From Pogostemon cablin (lineage: Eukaryota; Streptophyta; Magnoliopsida; Lamiales; Lamiaceae): DNA of 64,000 nucleotides. Shown here one piece after another: positions 33,301 to 45,373 of this stretch (the stretch's first letter is position 1; the number at the start of each line of letters is the position of its first letter). The notes beneath the pieces are model-generated. The model was not told where the DNA came from and ran no database searches. It saw nothing but the letters and a program-made list of their open reading frames with translations. The translations under genes and the position numbers were made by a program. The DNA is taken from positions 9,982,001 to 10,046,000 of the forward strand of contig CM042982.1 of the NCBI GenBank assembly GCA_023678885.1. The letters are read 5' to 3'.

Positions 33301-33959
33301 ACAAAAAGGTGGGCTGCCTTCACCTCTACGATCTGCCGCTTACTTGAACTTTATTTGTGTGTATGTTTTATCTGTTATAATACTATTATGAGTTATTATG
33401 TATCATTATGTGATGCTATGTGATTTTTACTTTAGTTTAGTTAGGTAATATGATTGTAAGTAGGATATATTTGTGTATATACATTGTAAATTCAGTTTTG
33501 GGCTGCCTTCACCTCTCGCTTTTAACAACTATGTCCTGCATACAAAGTTGAGTTGGCTAATCACTTGAGGTTGTATTCATTCTTGGGTATGTTAGGAAGT
33601 TTTTAGATTGAGGTTAATCTGTCTAAAATTCACCCAGTGCAATTCAAGTTGGAATCATAACTTGAAAAAATTTCCCTAAAGTAATATTACTTGGAAATTT
33701 CACATGTCATTGATGAATATTGAACTAACTAATATTTGGGGGTAATGTTGTTGTACAGTTCACTATTTCAGATATGTTGCTCCCCAACCCTCTTTTTCTT
33801 TTATGTCTTCGTGGGTGGGAGCGATCTCTTTTGATGTCAAAACCTTCAATGAAAATCTCTCTTTTACAGAATGAGGCTGTTCTGCGAGCTTGTTCTGAGC
33901 CACCACCCCAGGAAGTTTCACAGGCTGAAAGTGGTCGAACTAATGCCCAAGAAAACTAA
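30345..33959 (+). CDS. Small basic two-exon protein of unknown function
   Basis: Exon 1 (30345-30491) encodes 49 residues starting MATAWGAFWGTRVLEIVKKH and rich in Lys/Arg near its end (RKANAKKRLRRIWQ). The donor is CAG|GTATCT. Exon 2 (33870-33959) follows TTTTACAG and encodes NEAVLRACSEPPPQEVSQAE to a TAA. Both introns phases are 0 and the join reads smoothly through IWQ-NEAVLRAC. The 78-residue product has no signal peptide or transmembrane segment. Codon use and conserved-looking sequence suggest a real plant gene, but I cannot name the family. The 3378-bp intron contains an LTR element. ATG context is good (AAGAATGGC). Confidence 0.75.
31503..31992 (-). repeat. Downstream LTR of the short element, with insertion
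   Basis: It matches 32682-33003 over its full length except for an extra ~165 bp at 31760-31925 containing GTGCACCCGGGCACACGG. The insert is bracketed by ATATTTATT-like copies, suggesting a separate small insertion. Confidence 0.75.
32345..32648 (-). pseudogene. Captured fragment of a plant glutamate-receptor-like (GLR) gene
   Basis: The minus strand reads AYEIVNVIG, RVGFWTSEYGISEVL, then IVWPGKTVKVPKGWEIPT, GKKLRVGVPLKGGFSEFIKA and KATGFCTDI. This order is the junction of the amino-terminal domain and the first ligand-binding segment of plant GLR proteins. Only about 100 residues are present, without membrane segments, and it ends in unrelated sequence and a stop. It lies between the LTRs of the short element, so I infer transduction of host exon sequence. 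Confidence 0.75.
32682..33003 (-). repeat. Upstream LTR of the short element
   Basis: A 322-bp LTR. It shares AGAAGATAAAATGAACACAA and AGGCCTTCTTGCCTCTTTGC with the other copy at about 90% by eye. Confidence 0.8.
33030..33175. other. GC-rich GCGCCTAGG palindromes plus poly(T)
   Basis: Repeated GCGCCTAGG(T/C)GCGCC motifs (33035-33148) end in a run of about 20 T at 33162-33176. It is far more GC-rich than its surroundings. I cannot assign it; it may be part of a retroposed sequence in the intron. Confidence 0.4.
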
Positions 33960-36240
33960 AACCTCAAGGTTAGAATTGAGCAAAGTATGAAACCTCTTTC
34001 AGACTATGGGACTAGGAAAGGAACACATAAATTGTTATGCTTAGTTGTAATGCTGTCATTATGCCTAAACTATGGCATGATTTTGATTTGGAATCCATGC
34101 CTTTAAACTTCCAAGTCTTCTTATAGTATTTCCTTTTCTAGGACTAGTTGAAGTCAACCCTGTGCATCAGCCTGTGGTATTTCTATAAATGTTTCTCACT
34201 GGTTCTTGTTTGACTGCAACATGAAATTCATACATCCCATCTTATTTACCAAACGTTTATTCAGTTTACTTTTCCCTGAACCCTCTAAACGTATCTGTTT
34301 CCTTCACTGCTCTTCTGTGGACTGTGATAGTCTTATGTGCATCTCAGCAGCTGTTTCTCTAGGTGGGTTAGTTTACTAAGTTCGTTATTCTTGTGTCATA
34401 GCTACTGAAACTTAGCCATAAAGAGATAGTAGTCTTATTTGGTGAACCAACCCTTGAGATTGAACATTATGAAAGGGATCATATGTCGTAGTTTAGGTCA
34501 TAGGTAAAAGGATACTGAAAATATCCAATTGAATGAGTAGGCCATCTTGGAGATATAGGAAGTTATTGTTGATGGTTTGAGAATCACCGAAAGCTGAAAT
34601 TCCGAAGCCGTCCCTATCGACCCTGAAGGGTTGATGTTAACGTCGAGGTTTCAAGAATCGAAAATTCATGTTTGCCATTACGGAGATAGGAAACCCTTGT
34701 TGGTATGATTTGGAAAATACAGGGGCATAGCAAACCTGATGTGAATTCTCTTTACTCAACCGTGACACCAGTCGTTTTTTTGTAGATATTATGTGATTAA
34801 TTAATTATAAAATATCCATAATAATAATATAAGTCCAATCAGCTGGTTGGTATAAGGAGGCAGCGTGTGAAATCCTTCAGTTCAATTTAAGGGGACCTAC
34901 ACACCTTTAATACTATTTCTTTCTTTTGGGTAGACTTGTGTGTGTTTAGGGCCTTAGGCCGTATTATTTGAATGTAATGAGATGTCATTGTTGCAGAGAT
35001 TCTAAGCAAACTACACAAACTTAATTTTGTACAAACAAATAACACTGCAAGTGGTTCTTCTTTGAATTATTCAACTTACATAATTGCCTAATTATTCACA
35101 TTCCTTGTCTGCAACTGTAATCCCTAAACTGCCCCAACTTCCCACCCAACACCCAAATCCACACATGGGTCTGCATTTATTTTATTTTACTAAAGGTTGA
35201 ACTTTTTAATTTTGTTTTTAAAATATCCTCTATATTTATTTTGTTATGTTAAGCACGGAGCAACACAAGTATTTTGTTATGTTAAGCATGGAGCAACGCT
35301 TGTGTGAGGCCGTTTAATTATTTTTAATTAATTGTTACCTTTTTTTTTAATTGTTCATGAAATAGTTTACTGGATGGTTGTCACTTTTTATGGATCTTTT
35401 GGTGAAACATTATCACTTCTTATTATTCGTCTTAGAAACTTTTTCATGAAATGGTTTTGCGCAAGTGTCTGCCATTAATATTTTGTTTATTGAACTCTTC
35501 AACCACTCAATCGAATTATAACAGAATTAGAAGTAGATTGGCTCAATTAAAAATAAGAAATGTAAATTACTATAAGAGCTAAATTTGGAATTTCAAATAT
35601 GAGCGAGTCTCTTCTCACCACTTGATTATACATTATTATTATATAAGATGATAAAATATTTCTTGCAATGATTCACATAATTAATTATGTACACCCTAGT
35701 AGTTAATGGTCTATTATACCATTAAGGATTAGTATATTCAAGAGTATAATTGTCTTTTAAATTCATTAATAAAATGAGTTTATGTACACCCTGATTTACC
35801 TGACTAGTTTATATGCGCGTACAAATGGTTGTCTTCAAATATTCAAAGCAACTTTTGTGTATGATAGTTCCACTTTTCTTTGATTAGTTATAACTTTTCA
35901 TCTATGTTGTCAATTGTTCATTAAATAGTAATTTAGAGTTATAACTTCTCTTTAACTACATATCATTTGTTATTAAAGATTTTATCATTTCTTATTCAAT
36001 TTTATCTTTAACCCTATATCAGTTGTTATTAAAGATTTTATCACTTTTTATTCACATTATGAAACTCATTCCATGTGTTGTCTTACACAAGTTTTTCAAA
36101 TACCTAATACATACACACACTCGATTTTAATCAAGATTATGGTGCGAATAAGATCATATATGATTGAAACCTAAAAAGTGCGACTGTTTATATGCATATT
36201 ATTAAATTAAAATTCTCTAGTAGGTTGTGCAATAAAACAA
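33960..36240. other. 3' flank of the small gene, no further gene
   Basis: No coding sequence was recognised. A 30-bp direct duplication TATTTTGTTATGTTAAGCA(C/T)GGAGCAAC lies at about 35238-35295. Short imperfect repeats TTATTAAAGATTTTATCA(C/T)TT occur near 35970-36050. Confidence 0.5.
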
Positions 36241-36246
36241 TACTCC

Positions 36247-36249
<3 letters not shown>

Positions 36250-36307
<58 letters not shown>
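36250..36307. repeat. (AT)n microsatellite
   Basis: Perfect AT repeat. It starts directly after a CTCCCTCT MITE-like end at 36242. Confidence 0.95.
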
Positions 36308-36313
<6 letters not shown>

Positions 36314-36965
36314 GAGGGAAAAAACGCATTTGGGGCAAATACTAAAAAGCAATACAGAAATTCTAGGACTAGTGGGGTTCCATAATTAGTGATTGACCTA
36401 ATTTGGTGATGCCGTGAACTTTTCTTGTGTTTGTTGCCTACCACTATGGGTATCCCCATCACAGACAATTAAACCCATAAGTCAGCTATGCGAATTTTCT
36501 ATCTCACTTTTATAATTAACAAAAACAAATGTTACCTAGCTTTAATTAAATAAAATATAAAGTATTAAAGATATACTTCAAACATATATATGATAATGAG
36601 GTGAAAACGTATGTATGCGATATAATTAAAATATATATATGAAATCCTATAGAGACATGGCCTGAAAAGGAGGTGTATGGATTGTGATATATACTTATCG
36701 AATCGGTGACGTGAAGAACTCCAACAGCCCTTAAACATATATAATTCTCCACCACTGTCACAAGGAACTCTGGTCGGCAATTTTTATATTTTTATGCTCC
36801 TTTTTTTTATATTATAATTTAACTTTTTTTTTTGTTCATGTGTTATTTTACCTTTTTGTAGTTTATAGTTTATTTTACTGCTTGATTCATGAAACCTTGT
36901 CGTTCATATTCTGGTTTACTTCCGGAGTTTAATTTTAGTCGTTGGGGTTTAACGATAATTTTATA

Positions 36966-37169
36966 CTCCCTTTGTTCGCCTAAAAAAATATCATTTTTTT
37001 CTATTCGCCTGGATTATTGAGTATTATTGTTTAATATATATATAGTGAGTATTTGTATTAGTTGTATGTGTGAGTTTGTGGGTCTTTCTTTACAAAAAAA
37101 AAATGGTGTACCTTTCGAGTGGTCGATAAAAAATGACAAAAAATATACATTTGCGGTGGACGAGAAGAG
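36966..37169. mobile_element. Stowaway-type MITE
   Basis: Starts CTCCCTTTGTTCGCC after TA and ends GGTGGACGAGAAGAG before TA. The interior has the usual ATTATTGTTTAATATATA and GTGAGTATTTGTATTAG segments of this family. Confidence 0.75.
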
Positions 37170-37171
37170 TA

Positions 37172-39221
37172 CTACTATTATAATTCATGTAATATTATAC
37201 CAATGGTCCATGATATCTTAACCCTAGGTTCAAGGTTTACGGGATTCTTAAAGTATAATTGTCTTTTCAACTATAATTGTAGAAATTTCACGATATAATA
37301 GTTGCACGAATACGTTCCCCACGGTCAAGGAAAGCAAGTGGTGGCTTACTTCCGTGGCTCAAATTCAGCCCAACACCAAGAATACACAACACTAACTTTA
37401 CACTCAATACTCAATAGTGTAACTCATTAAAGGTCCTGTAAAATATGTTGATATTCAGCCACCTTAATACAAAGACCAATTGTATATATACCTTTTATTA
37501 TAAAGTCAACAAAAATATAAATATACTCGTTATGTACGAATTTACTATTGGTCTTTGTATCAAAATCTAACTTATACATGCATGAAAAAAAAAACGATAC
37601 TCTATTGGTAAACAAGATTTTATTTATTTATTTTAATAAATCACTAAAATCCCATTTACCATAAGTGTCTCATATTTTTTTTAAAATATATGTGTGTATT
37701 ATGAGAAAGAGAGATTGGAGGTGTTTTTTGTTGGCTTTGTTGTAATTAATGGGGATGTGAATTAGGTTAAAATTGTTGTATATGCCGCCCGTAATCCCCT
37801 TATCATCCACCTGGCACAATCTTGTGCTAATTATTTTACCATTACATGACATTATGATTTCATCAATCATATGAGTTCTAAACACCCTGAAATCATCATT
37901 AACCTGCTAGATAGAGAATCTTGGAATACATAACCAATCTGTATTTTTTTTTTTATGTTACACCCCTCCCCCACCTCATATTTTAAGTAATTAAAAACAT
38001 TTTTTTCGAAGCATGCTTGAGCTTATGACGACAATGCCCTTGCATGTTCGATTCTTGTACGCAACACACAAGACTACTGAATTTAATAAGCAGATACATG
38101 TACAATCTGCTAATCTTGTGATTATAAAAATGCTTTGTCGTGCTTAATTAGGTCAATATTTTGTATTAAGAATTAAAAAGTCAAAGTTGTACATGTTTAT
38201 AGTATATAGTTGGAAGAGATATTGGAGAATCATTTTGCTTAATGTTTAAATTTCAACTTATTTATTGGGGGGCCATCTCTATTTAATTTTTTTTTGTCCA
38301 ATCATATGGTTTTTTCTCCCACATTATGCCTGTTTTCAGACTCTACTCTCACCTACAATCACTTTAATTTCTAATGTTTAGTTATTTATATTCCCTAGCT
38401 AATTGAACAAGTGAAATTCTCTTGCTTGTGTACTAGGATAAATTCTTGATCTCTATTATTACATGATTCAAACTTAGGGGGAACTTGATTCCTAAAAAAA
38501 AAAAATGGGGCTTTATAGGTTGAAAGGAACCCCATGCCATTGCTATCTGTGTTGATATTACAAAGATTATGTTCTTATTCTTGTGCTTTGTAAAAGAATT
38601 CTCTTTTTGAACAAAAAAAGCTCACTCCAATGCATGTCTTTTGCACATGCTCTCTCCCAACTTCCAATGTTTATGATTGAACCCAATATTTTTCTACACT
38701 GCAAGAGTTAGGTATACATTGAATCATTGAGAATTATCAAGGATTCTCATCATTTCTTATCAAACATGAAGAACGAAAATCAATACCTTTCATTCTCATT
38801 GCCCACTGCCAGAGCATCTTATCAAGTGCCCCCTTAATCAGAGCTTGTCTCATGGGAAATCTAATTGTACGTAAAAGCAATTATAACTTGAGAATTAAAG
38901 TAAATATTACTAATAACTAATCATTTGCCATCTAAATGTGTTGCAAGGATACAAATGATTTGATGGGCCTTTTCTAGCACTTTTCTTCAATCATGTTGCA
39001 TGGTGAACAGTGAGATTAGTTGTTTGGGACACACAATTGGGAGTATTTATGATCTTCTTGAATTGCATACCCTTCCAATTTGCCTGAATTATGCTAGATT
39101 AATGTTAAAAGTAGATTACTCTGTGCATTGATTGATTCATGATAAGAAAATAAGTTGAAAAGGGAGTATAGAGGGGGTAGGGGGGGGATTCAACTTTTTA
39201 GTGCTACTCTATACATCTTAA
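37172..39221. other. Region downstream of the NAC gene, no gene seen
   Basis: Both strands lack coding sequence of recognisable type. The part next to 39221 is the likely 3' untranslated region of the minus-strand NAC gene. Confidence 0.5.
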
Positions 39222-40116
39222 TTAAGAAGATTGCTTCCTTGTAAAAGTGTTGTGAAAACTATCACAAGTACTACTGCTTTCTTCATGTTCCTCCGTCTCC
39301 GGCGTGTTTTTGTTCGATATTTGTGTGATTCCGCTCGAACCGGACGAGGAATTCGCCGGCAAGAGATTCAAATCGGCCCGCTCCTTTCGCCCCATAAAAT
39401 CGTAGAAAACCGGCCCCGAACCGGTTCTCTTGGCATCATGATCATCACCACTACCACCCTTATTGTTCCTCCTCTTCAAAAATATTCTACATAGAACCCA
39501 ATTCTCCTGTATCCATCACAAAGTTATAAGTATGGTGATCAAAGGGGGGTAAAAATGGAATTAGTGGAATGAAGAAATAGGTACCAGGGGCAGGGGAGTG
39601 GTGTTAAAGAGGCGATATTCATGCATAATCCAATCAGTTCTGCATCCCTTTGGGGGCTTTCCTCTGTAAAAAACCAGTGTCTTTTTCATCCCCACAATCT
39701 GATGGCTCCTTGCACTCACGATCTGCTTATCCAACCCGGTTGCCTTCCAGTAACCCGACCCGGTGGCCCGGTTTGATCTGTTCCCATTCGGGTACTTAAC
39801 TTCTCTGGTGCTGAAGAAATACCTCTCCTGCTCCCAATCCCCTGTTCGTCATCAGTAGTGTTCATTCTAGTGAGATAAATTTATACTTCGTTTAATTGAG
39901 AGAAAGGGGTATATGGAATTCAATTAATTAATTACCAGGTAAATCCCAGGGGTCGGACTTGCAGACTTCGACTTCAGGGATGATGGAAGCTGGTAGCGGA
40001 TAGGAGAGTACCTTGCGCTTCAAGTACTGTACGATGAGCTCTTCATCAGTGGGGTGAAATCTAAATCCAGGTGGGAGTCTGAGGATGCCATTCTTGATAA
40101 GGCTCACTTTCTCCAT
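39222..40116 (-). CDS. NAC083-like: NAC transcription factor, NAC083/VNI2-like, with a 1-base frameshift
   Basis: Exons: 40116-39936, 39841-39584, 39506-39222, with GT-AG introns. Exon 1 encodes LRLPPGFRFHPTDEELIVQY and IIPEVEVCKSDPWDLPG (NAC subdomains A-B). Exon 2 encodes YPNGNRSNRATGSGYWKATG and IVGMKKTLVFYRG (C-D) and then, one frame over, RTDWIMHEYRL. Exon 3 encodes ENWVLCRIF (E) and a tail with PVFYDFMGRKERADLNLLPA and EESSSTCDSF, shared with Arabidopsis NAC083 (VNI2). It binds DNA as a dimer; VNI2 represses xylem vessel genes. Near 39657-39662 an extra base (GGG in AGAGGGAAAG) shifts the frame at about codon 121, so the printed gene ends early. It is a recent pseudogene, an allele, or a sequencing error. 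Confidence 0.9.
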
Positions 40117-40602
40117 TTATTAATTTATCAAGTTATGAGTTATGACAACAGAACAACAACAGAAGATGTTAATGCTGTTGTTGTGGATGGTCATGCAGGT
40201 GTGTCTTATAAGGGGAGAATATATGCACACGCATGTGTAAGGAATTGAATTCAATTTCTTACAAACAAGGTAAAACCACAAGAACAAGAGACCACTAGGA
40301 CAAGAGAAGAAAGAGGGAGGGAGAGAGAGAGAGAGAGAGAGAGAGACTAGTTGTGTGTGTGGTGGGTTATATGTGAGGAGAGAGAGGGAGAAAGTTAGGC
40401 TTCTTTATAGCAAGAGCAGAGAGAGAGAGAGAGAGAGAAGAAAGGGAGTTTACGTTTGGAGAGGAGAAGAGGTAAGGGGGGAATAGAATATAGTAATATG
40501 GGTTGTCTTGCCCTGCCCAATGGGGCTGGGGGAACCCATTTGGCTTCAACCACACTCAATCTCTCCTCACTTACTTTCACGCATTTTTTTAAGATATGCA
40601 CA
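40117..40602 (-). promoter_or_regulatory. 5' leader and promoter region of the NAC gene
   Basis: Purine-rich GA microsatellites (about 40321-40345 and 40417-40438) read as CT/TC repeats on the gene strand. Such runs are common in plant core promoters and leaders. The open frames here are by-products of these repeats. Confidence 0.45.
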
Positions 40603-42177
40603 CCACCATCGCATCACTATTTTTTTCCCTACTAAACTAATTTTATTCTCAACAATATACGAGTATTAATTTATTTGTATTACCTCTTCTTGCGGAATAT
40701 ATTCTGTATATCGAAATTTCAACCGATAAAGCGAGGTTGGTAGAAAATAAAAATTGATCAGTGAATATACACTATAACTACTTATTGCACATAATTAAAT
40801 GCGATCAATTGAGATAATTAGATTATTCTTTAAAATAAATTAAATTACTTTATAAAAAATAATTAGATTATTTCTTGAGAGAGGTGTTGATTCTTGAGAG
40901 AGGTCCATACACCTTCTCAAGTTAATAATACTCTCCAATTAAAAAAAAAAGGTATACGGTTATGTTAGTGAAAGATGAGGGAATACTTTTTGGAATATAG
41001 AGTATTAATATATTATAAAATTAGGATTCTTTTGAAAAAGGTCATAGTATAACAAATAACATTTGTCATTTTAAAGAGTATTCATGTACTAAGAGGGGCA
41101 TGCACATATCATATATTGCATGAAAGTATCTCTTTAAGTACTCTTAATAACACACAAATATTGATGGTAAATATCTATTAAATATTTTATTTTAATACAT
41201 TTTTTTAAAAATCTAATATGGCCTCAAATTTGGCAACATTGTTTTAGGGCGAAAAGACCAAATTCTGAAGGTTTTCTTCCCTCACAATTGTTTGCAATCT
41301 TTGTCTCTCTTATTTGGCTTATGGCTTATTTTATTATTTCGTACAAATTGTTCTTTGGAGTACCTTTTGGGAAAGCCCCGTCCCCGTGTGTGAAAACTGT
41401 ACGTAGACTATAGAATTCAAATTCAAAAGCAACGTTCAACGGTTACTTCTGTAAATTACGGACGGTAGGAGGGGTAAATTGGGAATTTCATTTGTAGTTG
41501 TAGTGTTTGGGCCCATGGCACATGGAGGTGAATTGACGAAACAACCCCGGGAAGAAGGTGAGTTGCGGCTCCGTAAGGGTGAAGTCGCCCCATGTCATGC
41601 TCAAATCTTAGCTGGACCTCACAACGACCTTTGCAAATTGGGGGGCTTTGCTTAAAGTACTTTAATACCCCTAATCACTTATGATTCAATAATTCTATTG
41701 CAAACATTTAAAACCCTTTTTTAAGTTTTATGAAAAGGACTATGAGGAGTTGTGCATTCGATGAGAGTGGATCCTCTCATGTTACTGGAGTAATTTACAC
41801 TCACTGTAGCACGTTATAATGAGAGGAACTGCAATGAATTTACGGGAAAGGATCTACTCCCGCATTGGGGGCCTCTACGCTAGCTTTTACAATAATAATA
41901 ATTGGATTACATTCATGGTTAATTTTAAATACTCCATTTATTTAACTTTTTAATTGATTCAGTTATTTGTATTTTTTGTGGAGGTTTAAAAAATATTAAC
42001 ATTTGTTTAATAATATCTATTTTATAAAAAAGTAATGTATTTTAAATTTAAAAAAAATTGGCCATCTATCATAAAAGGCGATACTCTTTTCATTTGAATT
42101 GTTTCATGAATTGATAGAGAAATAAAAATGAGTAATATTTTAATTTAAAATAATATTTCCTCTGTCCATGAATAATA
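40603..42177. other. Gene-free stretch upstream of the NAC gene
   Basis: No gene is recognised. 41370-41650 is less AT-rich than the rest (GGGCCCATGGCACATGGAGG and GGTGAAGTCGCCCCATGTC) but has no useful reading frame. Confidence 0.45.
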
Positions 42178-42402
42178 CTCCATCTGTCCGCCCGAGCATA
42201 TACATTTGTTTTTTGCACGTGGATTAAGGAGTATTATTATTTAATGGATAGTAGTTAGTTGTATTAGTGAGGTGTGTGAGACCTATATATTAAATGTATT
42301 AATGATGTATGTGGGTCCCATGTGTTTAAAAAGAAAAATGTATACATTTGGTGCGGACACCCAAAATAGTAAAATGTATATCTTTCCGGCGGACGGAAGG
42401 AG
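42178..42402. mobile_element. Stowaway-type MITE
   Basis: Starts CTCCATCTGTCCGCCCG and ends CCGGCGGACGGAAGGAG, with TA on both sides. Confidence 0.85.
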
Positions 42403-42443
42403 TATTCACCTTTATTATACTACAGATATTAAGGAAAAAATTA

Positions 42444-42696
42444 CTCCCTCCGTCCCAAAGAGAAATTCACAGTTACTATAAATATGGAGTTTAAGAAAAA
42501 GTTAGGGTAATTTGGTATTTTTAGGTAATAAATAAATTATAATGTAAGTTATGTGAGTTGTAAATGGGTGGCAATTTTGAAATTAAAGTTGTTGTAAGGT
42601 TATTGATTTGTGTGTATTTCCTTATTTGGGGGTGTGAACTTGTTTATGTGACGAATAAAAATAGAAAGCGTGAATTTGTTTATGGGACAGAGAGAG
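42444..42696. mobile_element. Stowaway-type MITE
   Basis: Starts CTCCCTCCGTCCCAAAG and ends TTTATGGGACAGAGAGAG, with TA on both sides. Confidence 0.85.
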
Positions 42697-43002
42697 TACT
42701 TTTTGACTAATTTTATTAACTTTTAGGAGTAATTTAGTATTTTTTTAGGTAATAAATAAAATATCAAATATGTTATATGTAAAAAAAAGATATGCCGTTT
42801 TTTAAATTAATATGTATTTATTAAGTTTTAAATTAGAATGATAATTTCTTTTTGAGGGTGAACAATGATGTGGACAAATCAATGAGAAACGAGTGAATAA
42901 TCTTCAAGAATAGAGAGAGTACTTATTAAGAAAAAGTGATAGCTAATCAATGTAAAGTGTTAACACTGATTGAATTATTTTATAAATAAATAAAAAGTTA
43001 TA

Positions 43003-43205
43003 CTTCCTCCGTCCGGTTCTAAGGTGTCCGTTTGGTTTTTGCACGTGGATTAATGAATATTATTATTATATGTAAAGTGAGTAGTTGTATTAGAGGAAAG
43101 CGATGGGCCATATTGTGTACTTTTTTACTAAATAGGGGAAATTGATACTTTTGAGCCGAACGCCAAAAATAATAAAATTGACACCTCAGAAGCGGACGGA
43201 AGGAG
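43003..43205. mobile_element. Stowaway-type MITE, sister of the next one
   Basis: Starts CTTCCTCCGTCCGGTTCTAA and ends AGCGGACGGAAGGAG, with TA on both sides. It is very similar to 43304-43505. The flanks also repeat (GAATTATTTTAT and ATAAAAAGT), so the pair may be a local tandem duplication. Confidence 0.85.
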
Positions 43206-43303
43206 TAGTATTTTAATTATGAGTGCTAAGTGATTAATGAAGAGTGATGACCATCCAATTGAATTATTTTATGAACAATTCATAAGATGCATAAAAAGTA
43301 GTA

Positions 43304-43505
43304 CTCCCTCCGTTCGATTCTAAGGTATCCATTTGCTTTTTGCACATGAATTAAGGAGTATTATTATTATATGTAAAGTGTGTAGTTGTATTAGAGGGAA
43401 GTGGTGGGTCATATTGTGTATTTTTTTACTAAATAGGGGAATTGATACTTTTGAAGCGGACGCCAAAAATAGTAAAATGGATACCTTAAAAGCGGACGGA
43501 GGGAG
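43304..43505. mobile_element. Stowaway-type MITE
   Basis: Starts CTCCCTCCGTTCGATTCTAA and ends AAGCGGACGGAGGGAG, with TA on both sides. Confidence 0.9.
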
Positions 43506-44398
43506 TATAATTTTTAATGAAAAGTGATACATTATCAAGAAAATGCTATATTCATCAAAATAAATTATTTTATAAACAATTTTTCAGATGGATAAAAGGT
43601 GATCGCATTTTTAATAAAAAAGCATATAATCAAAGAAAAGTAACATGTACATTTGAATTATTTCAAGAACAATTCATAATATGCCGGATAAAAAGTGATA
43701 ACATTTTTAATTAAAGAAGATAATTGATCAAGAAAAATAATATCTGTCGCATTAAAATATTAAAAGAATGATTTATTGAACAGATATAAAATTATACCCC
43801 CTCAACTTCGATAAGCTCTTAGTCTTTAAGAAAAATTATTTTTTGACCAACTTGATTAACTTTTGAGGGTAAAGTTATATTTTTAAGTAATAAATAAATT
43901 ATGTGTATTAGGTGATAGTGATATTTTTAAAAATATGATGTATTGATGGGATATTTGTTTTCGAATTTTTTATATTTTTGGATGGTGAGGAGTGTAATGA
44001 AACAAACAAATGATGAAAGAGTGAAAAGTTCAATGAAACATAGGGAGTAATATATTTAATAAAAATATTATACTTGGTGATATTCATCTAATTAAATTAT
44101 TTAATAAAAGAAAAATAATGACAAATTCACATAAAACAATTATAAATAAAATAATAATTCATTTGTTAGACTTTAACAGTTACGAGTCGAGTCGAACTCG
44201 AGCCTTAAAAAGTTGAGTTCAGCTCCCGAGCAGCTGGTTTAATTTAACACCTCTATCCTATCTTATACACCCAACATATATACTATATTATTTACTTATT
44301 ACAAAACGTATCAAAATACTCTTAAAAGTAATAACTTTCTCTATGTGAAAAAAAAAAGAAAAAAGTGAAAGCATTTTGGGGACGGAGAGATTATATAC

Positions 44399-44462
44399 TC
44401 CCTCCGCCCGCCGAAAAGGTATACATTTTACTATTTTGGGCGTCCGCATCAAATATATCATT
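44399..44462. mobile_element. Stowaway-type MITE, left end only
   Basis: Starts CTCCCTCCGCCCGCCGAAAA after TA and is lost after about 60 bp. No right end was found. Confidence 0.5.
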
Positions 44463-44668
44463 GTTAGTGTAGTTCATGGTTTCTATTTTGCCTCTCAAAG
44501 GAGTACTAATTAACTCATAAATTTGATTTTTATTTTTAGAGTTATTATGGTATAATAACTATAATTTTATTCTTATTATTTATAGAGCATAATTAGCGTG
44601 GACCTTGTCCAACAATTCCAACAATTCCAAAGTTTATGACCGCGGGCCCTACCCCCTTTATCACCCCA

Positions 44669-44677
44669 AATTTGCTA
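44669..44677. repeat. Left 9-bp target duplication AATTTGCTA
   Basis: Identical to 51641-51649 on the other side of the Mutator-like element. Confidence 0.95.
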
Positions 44678-44795
44678 GGGTCCTATTTTTTAGTAGCCAC
44701 TATTAATAAAGTACAATTTTAAATAGACACATCTCTTAAAACCAATTTTTACTAATCACTTTTTAGTGGACTCCCCAAATTACCCCCATAATTTT
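44678..44795 (+). repeat. Left TIR of the MULE
   Basis: GGGTCCTATTTTTTAGTAGC at the end, then CACTATT and AATTTTAA blocks matching the right TIR in inverted orientation. Confidence 0.85.
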
Positions 44796-45373
44796 CAGAT
44801 AAAGGACGAAAATAAAGGGGCCATCATGAAGTCAGTTTTGACTGCAGTAAATGGGGTGGGTGGACCACATTTAAAGTTTTTAAATTTTGGATGTGAGTTG
44901 GTGGGGTATATCATTAACGTCATTTTTACTTCTTTATCTCCCTTCTTTCTTTCTGTCTCTCTCATCTTTCATCCAACATTCTCTCTCTTCTTCTCTCCCT
45001 TTCGTCCCAAAGTGTCAAGCACAGTGCCACCAATATATCCATCGGCCGGAATAGGCGTTTCCGACTAGGTGCATTTCGGTGAATTTTGTAAATGACAAAT
45101 TTTTGGGTATGTATAAAAACAGTGTTATTGGCATCTCTAAATTGTGAGTTATTTGTGTATAATGTTTCCTACACTGATTTTTAGTACATTTTGTGTGGTT
45201 TTGTTTATATGTGTAAAATGTGAAATTAATTTTGTATAATGTTTCGTACATGTTGTGGTTTGGAAATATAATGTGTTTAATGTGACTTAATTGTGTATAC
45301 ATCATGTGTTGAATGTAGGACCGCAGTGGGGGTGTTCATTTTTTTTTTTGAATTTTTTTTAAAAATTTTGGTT

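Noticed and set aside
39231..39494. Plus-strand frame of 87 codons
   Set aside because: It is the antisense shadow of NAC exon 3, whose splice sites and protein pattern are clear.
40367..40601. Minus-strand frames upstream of the NAC start
   Set aside because: They come from GA/CT repeats and end before the NAC ATG without joining its frame.
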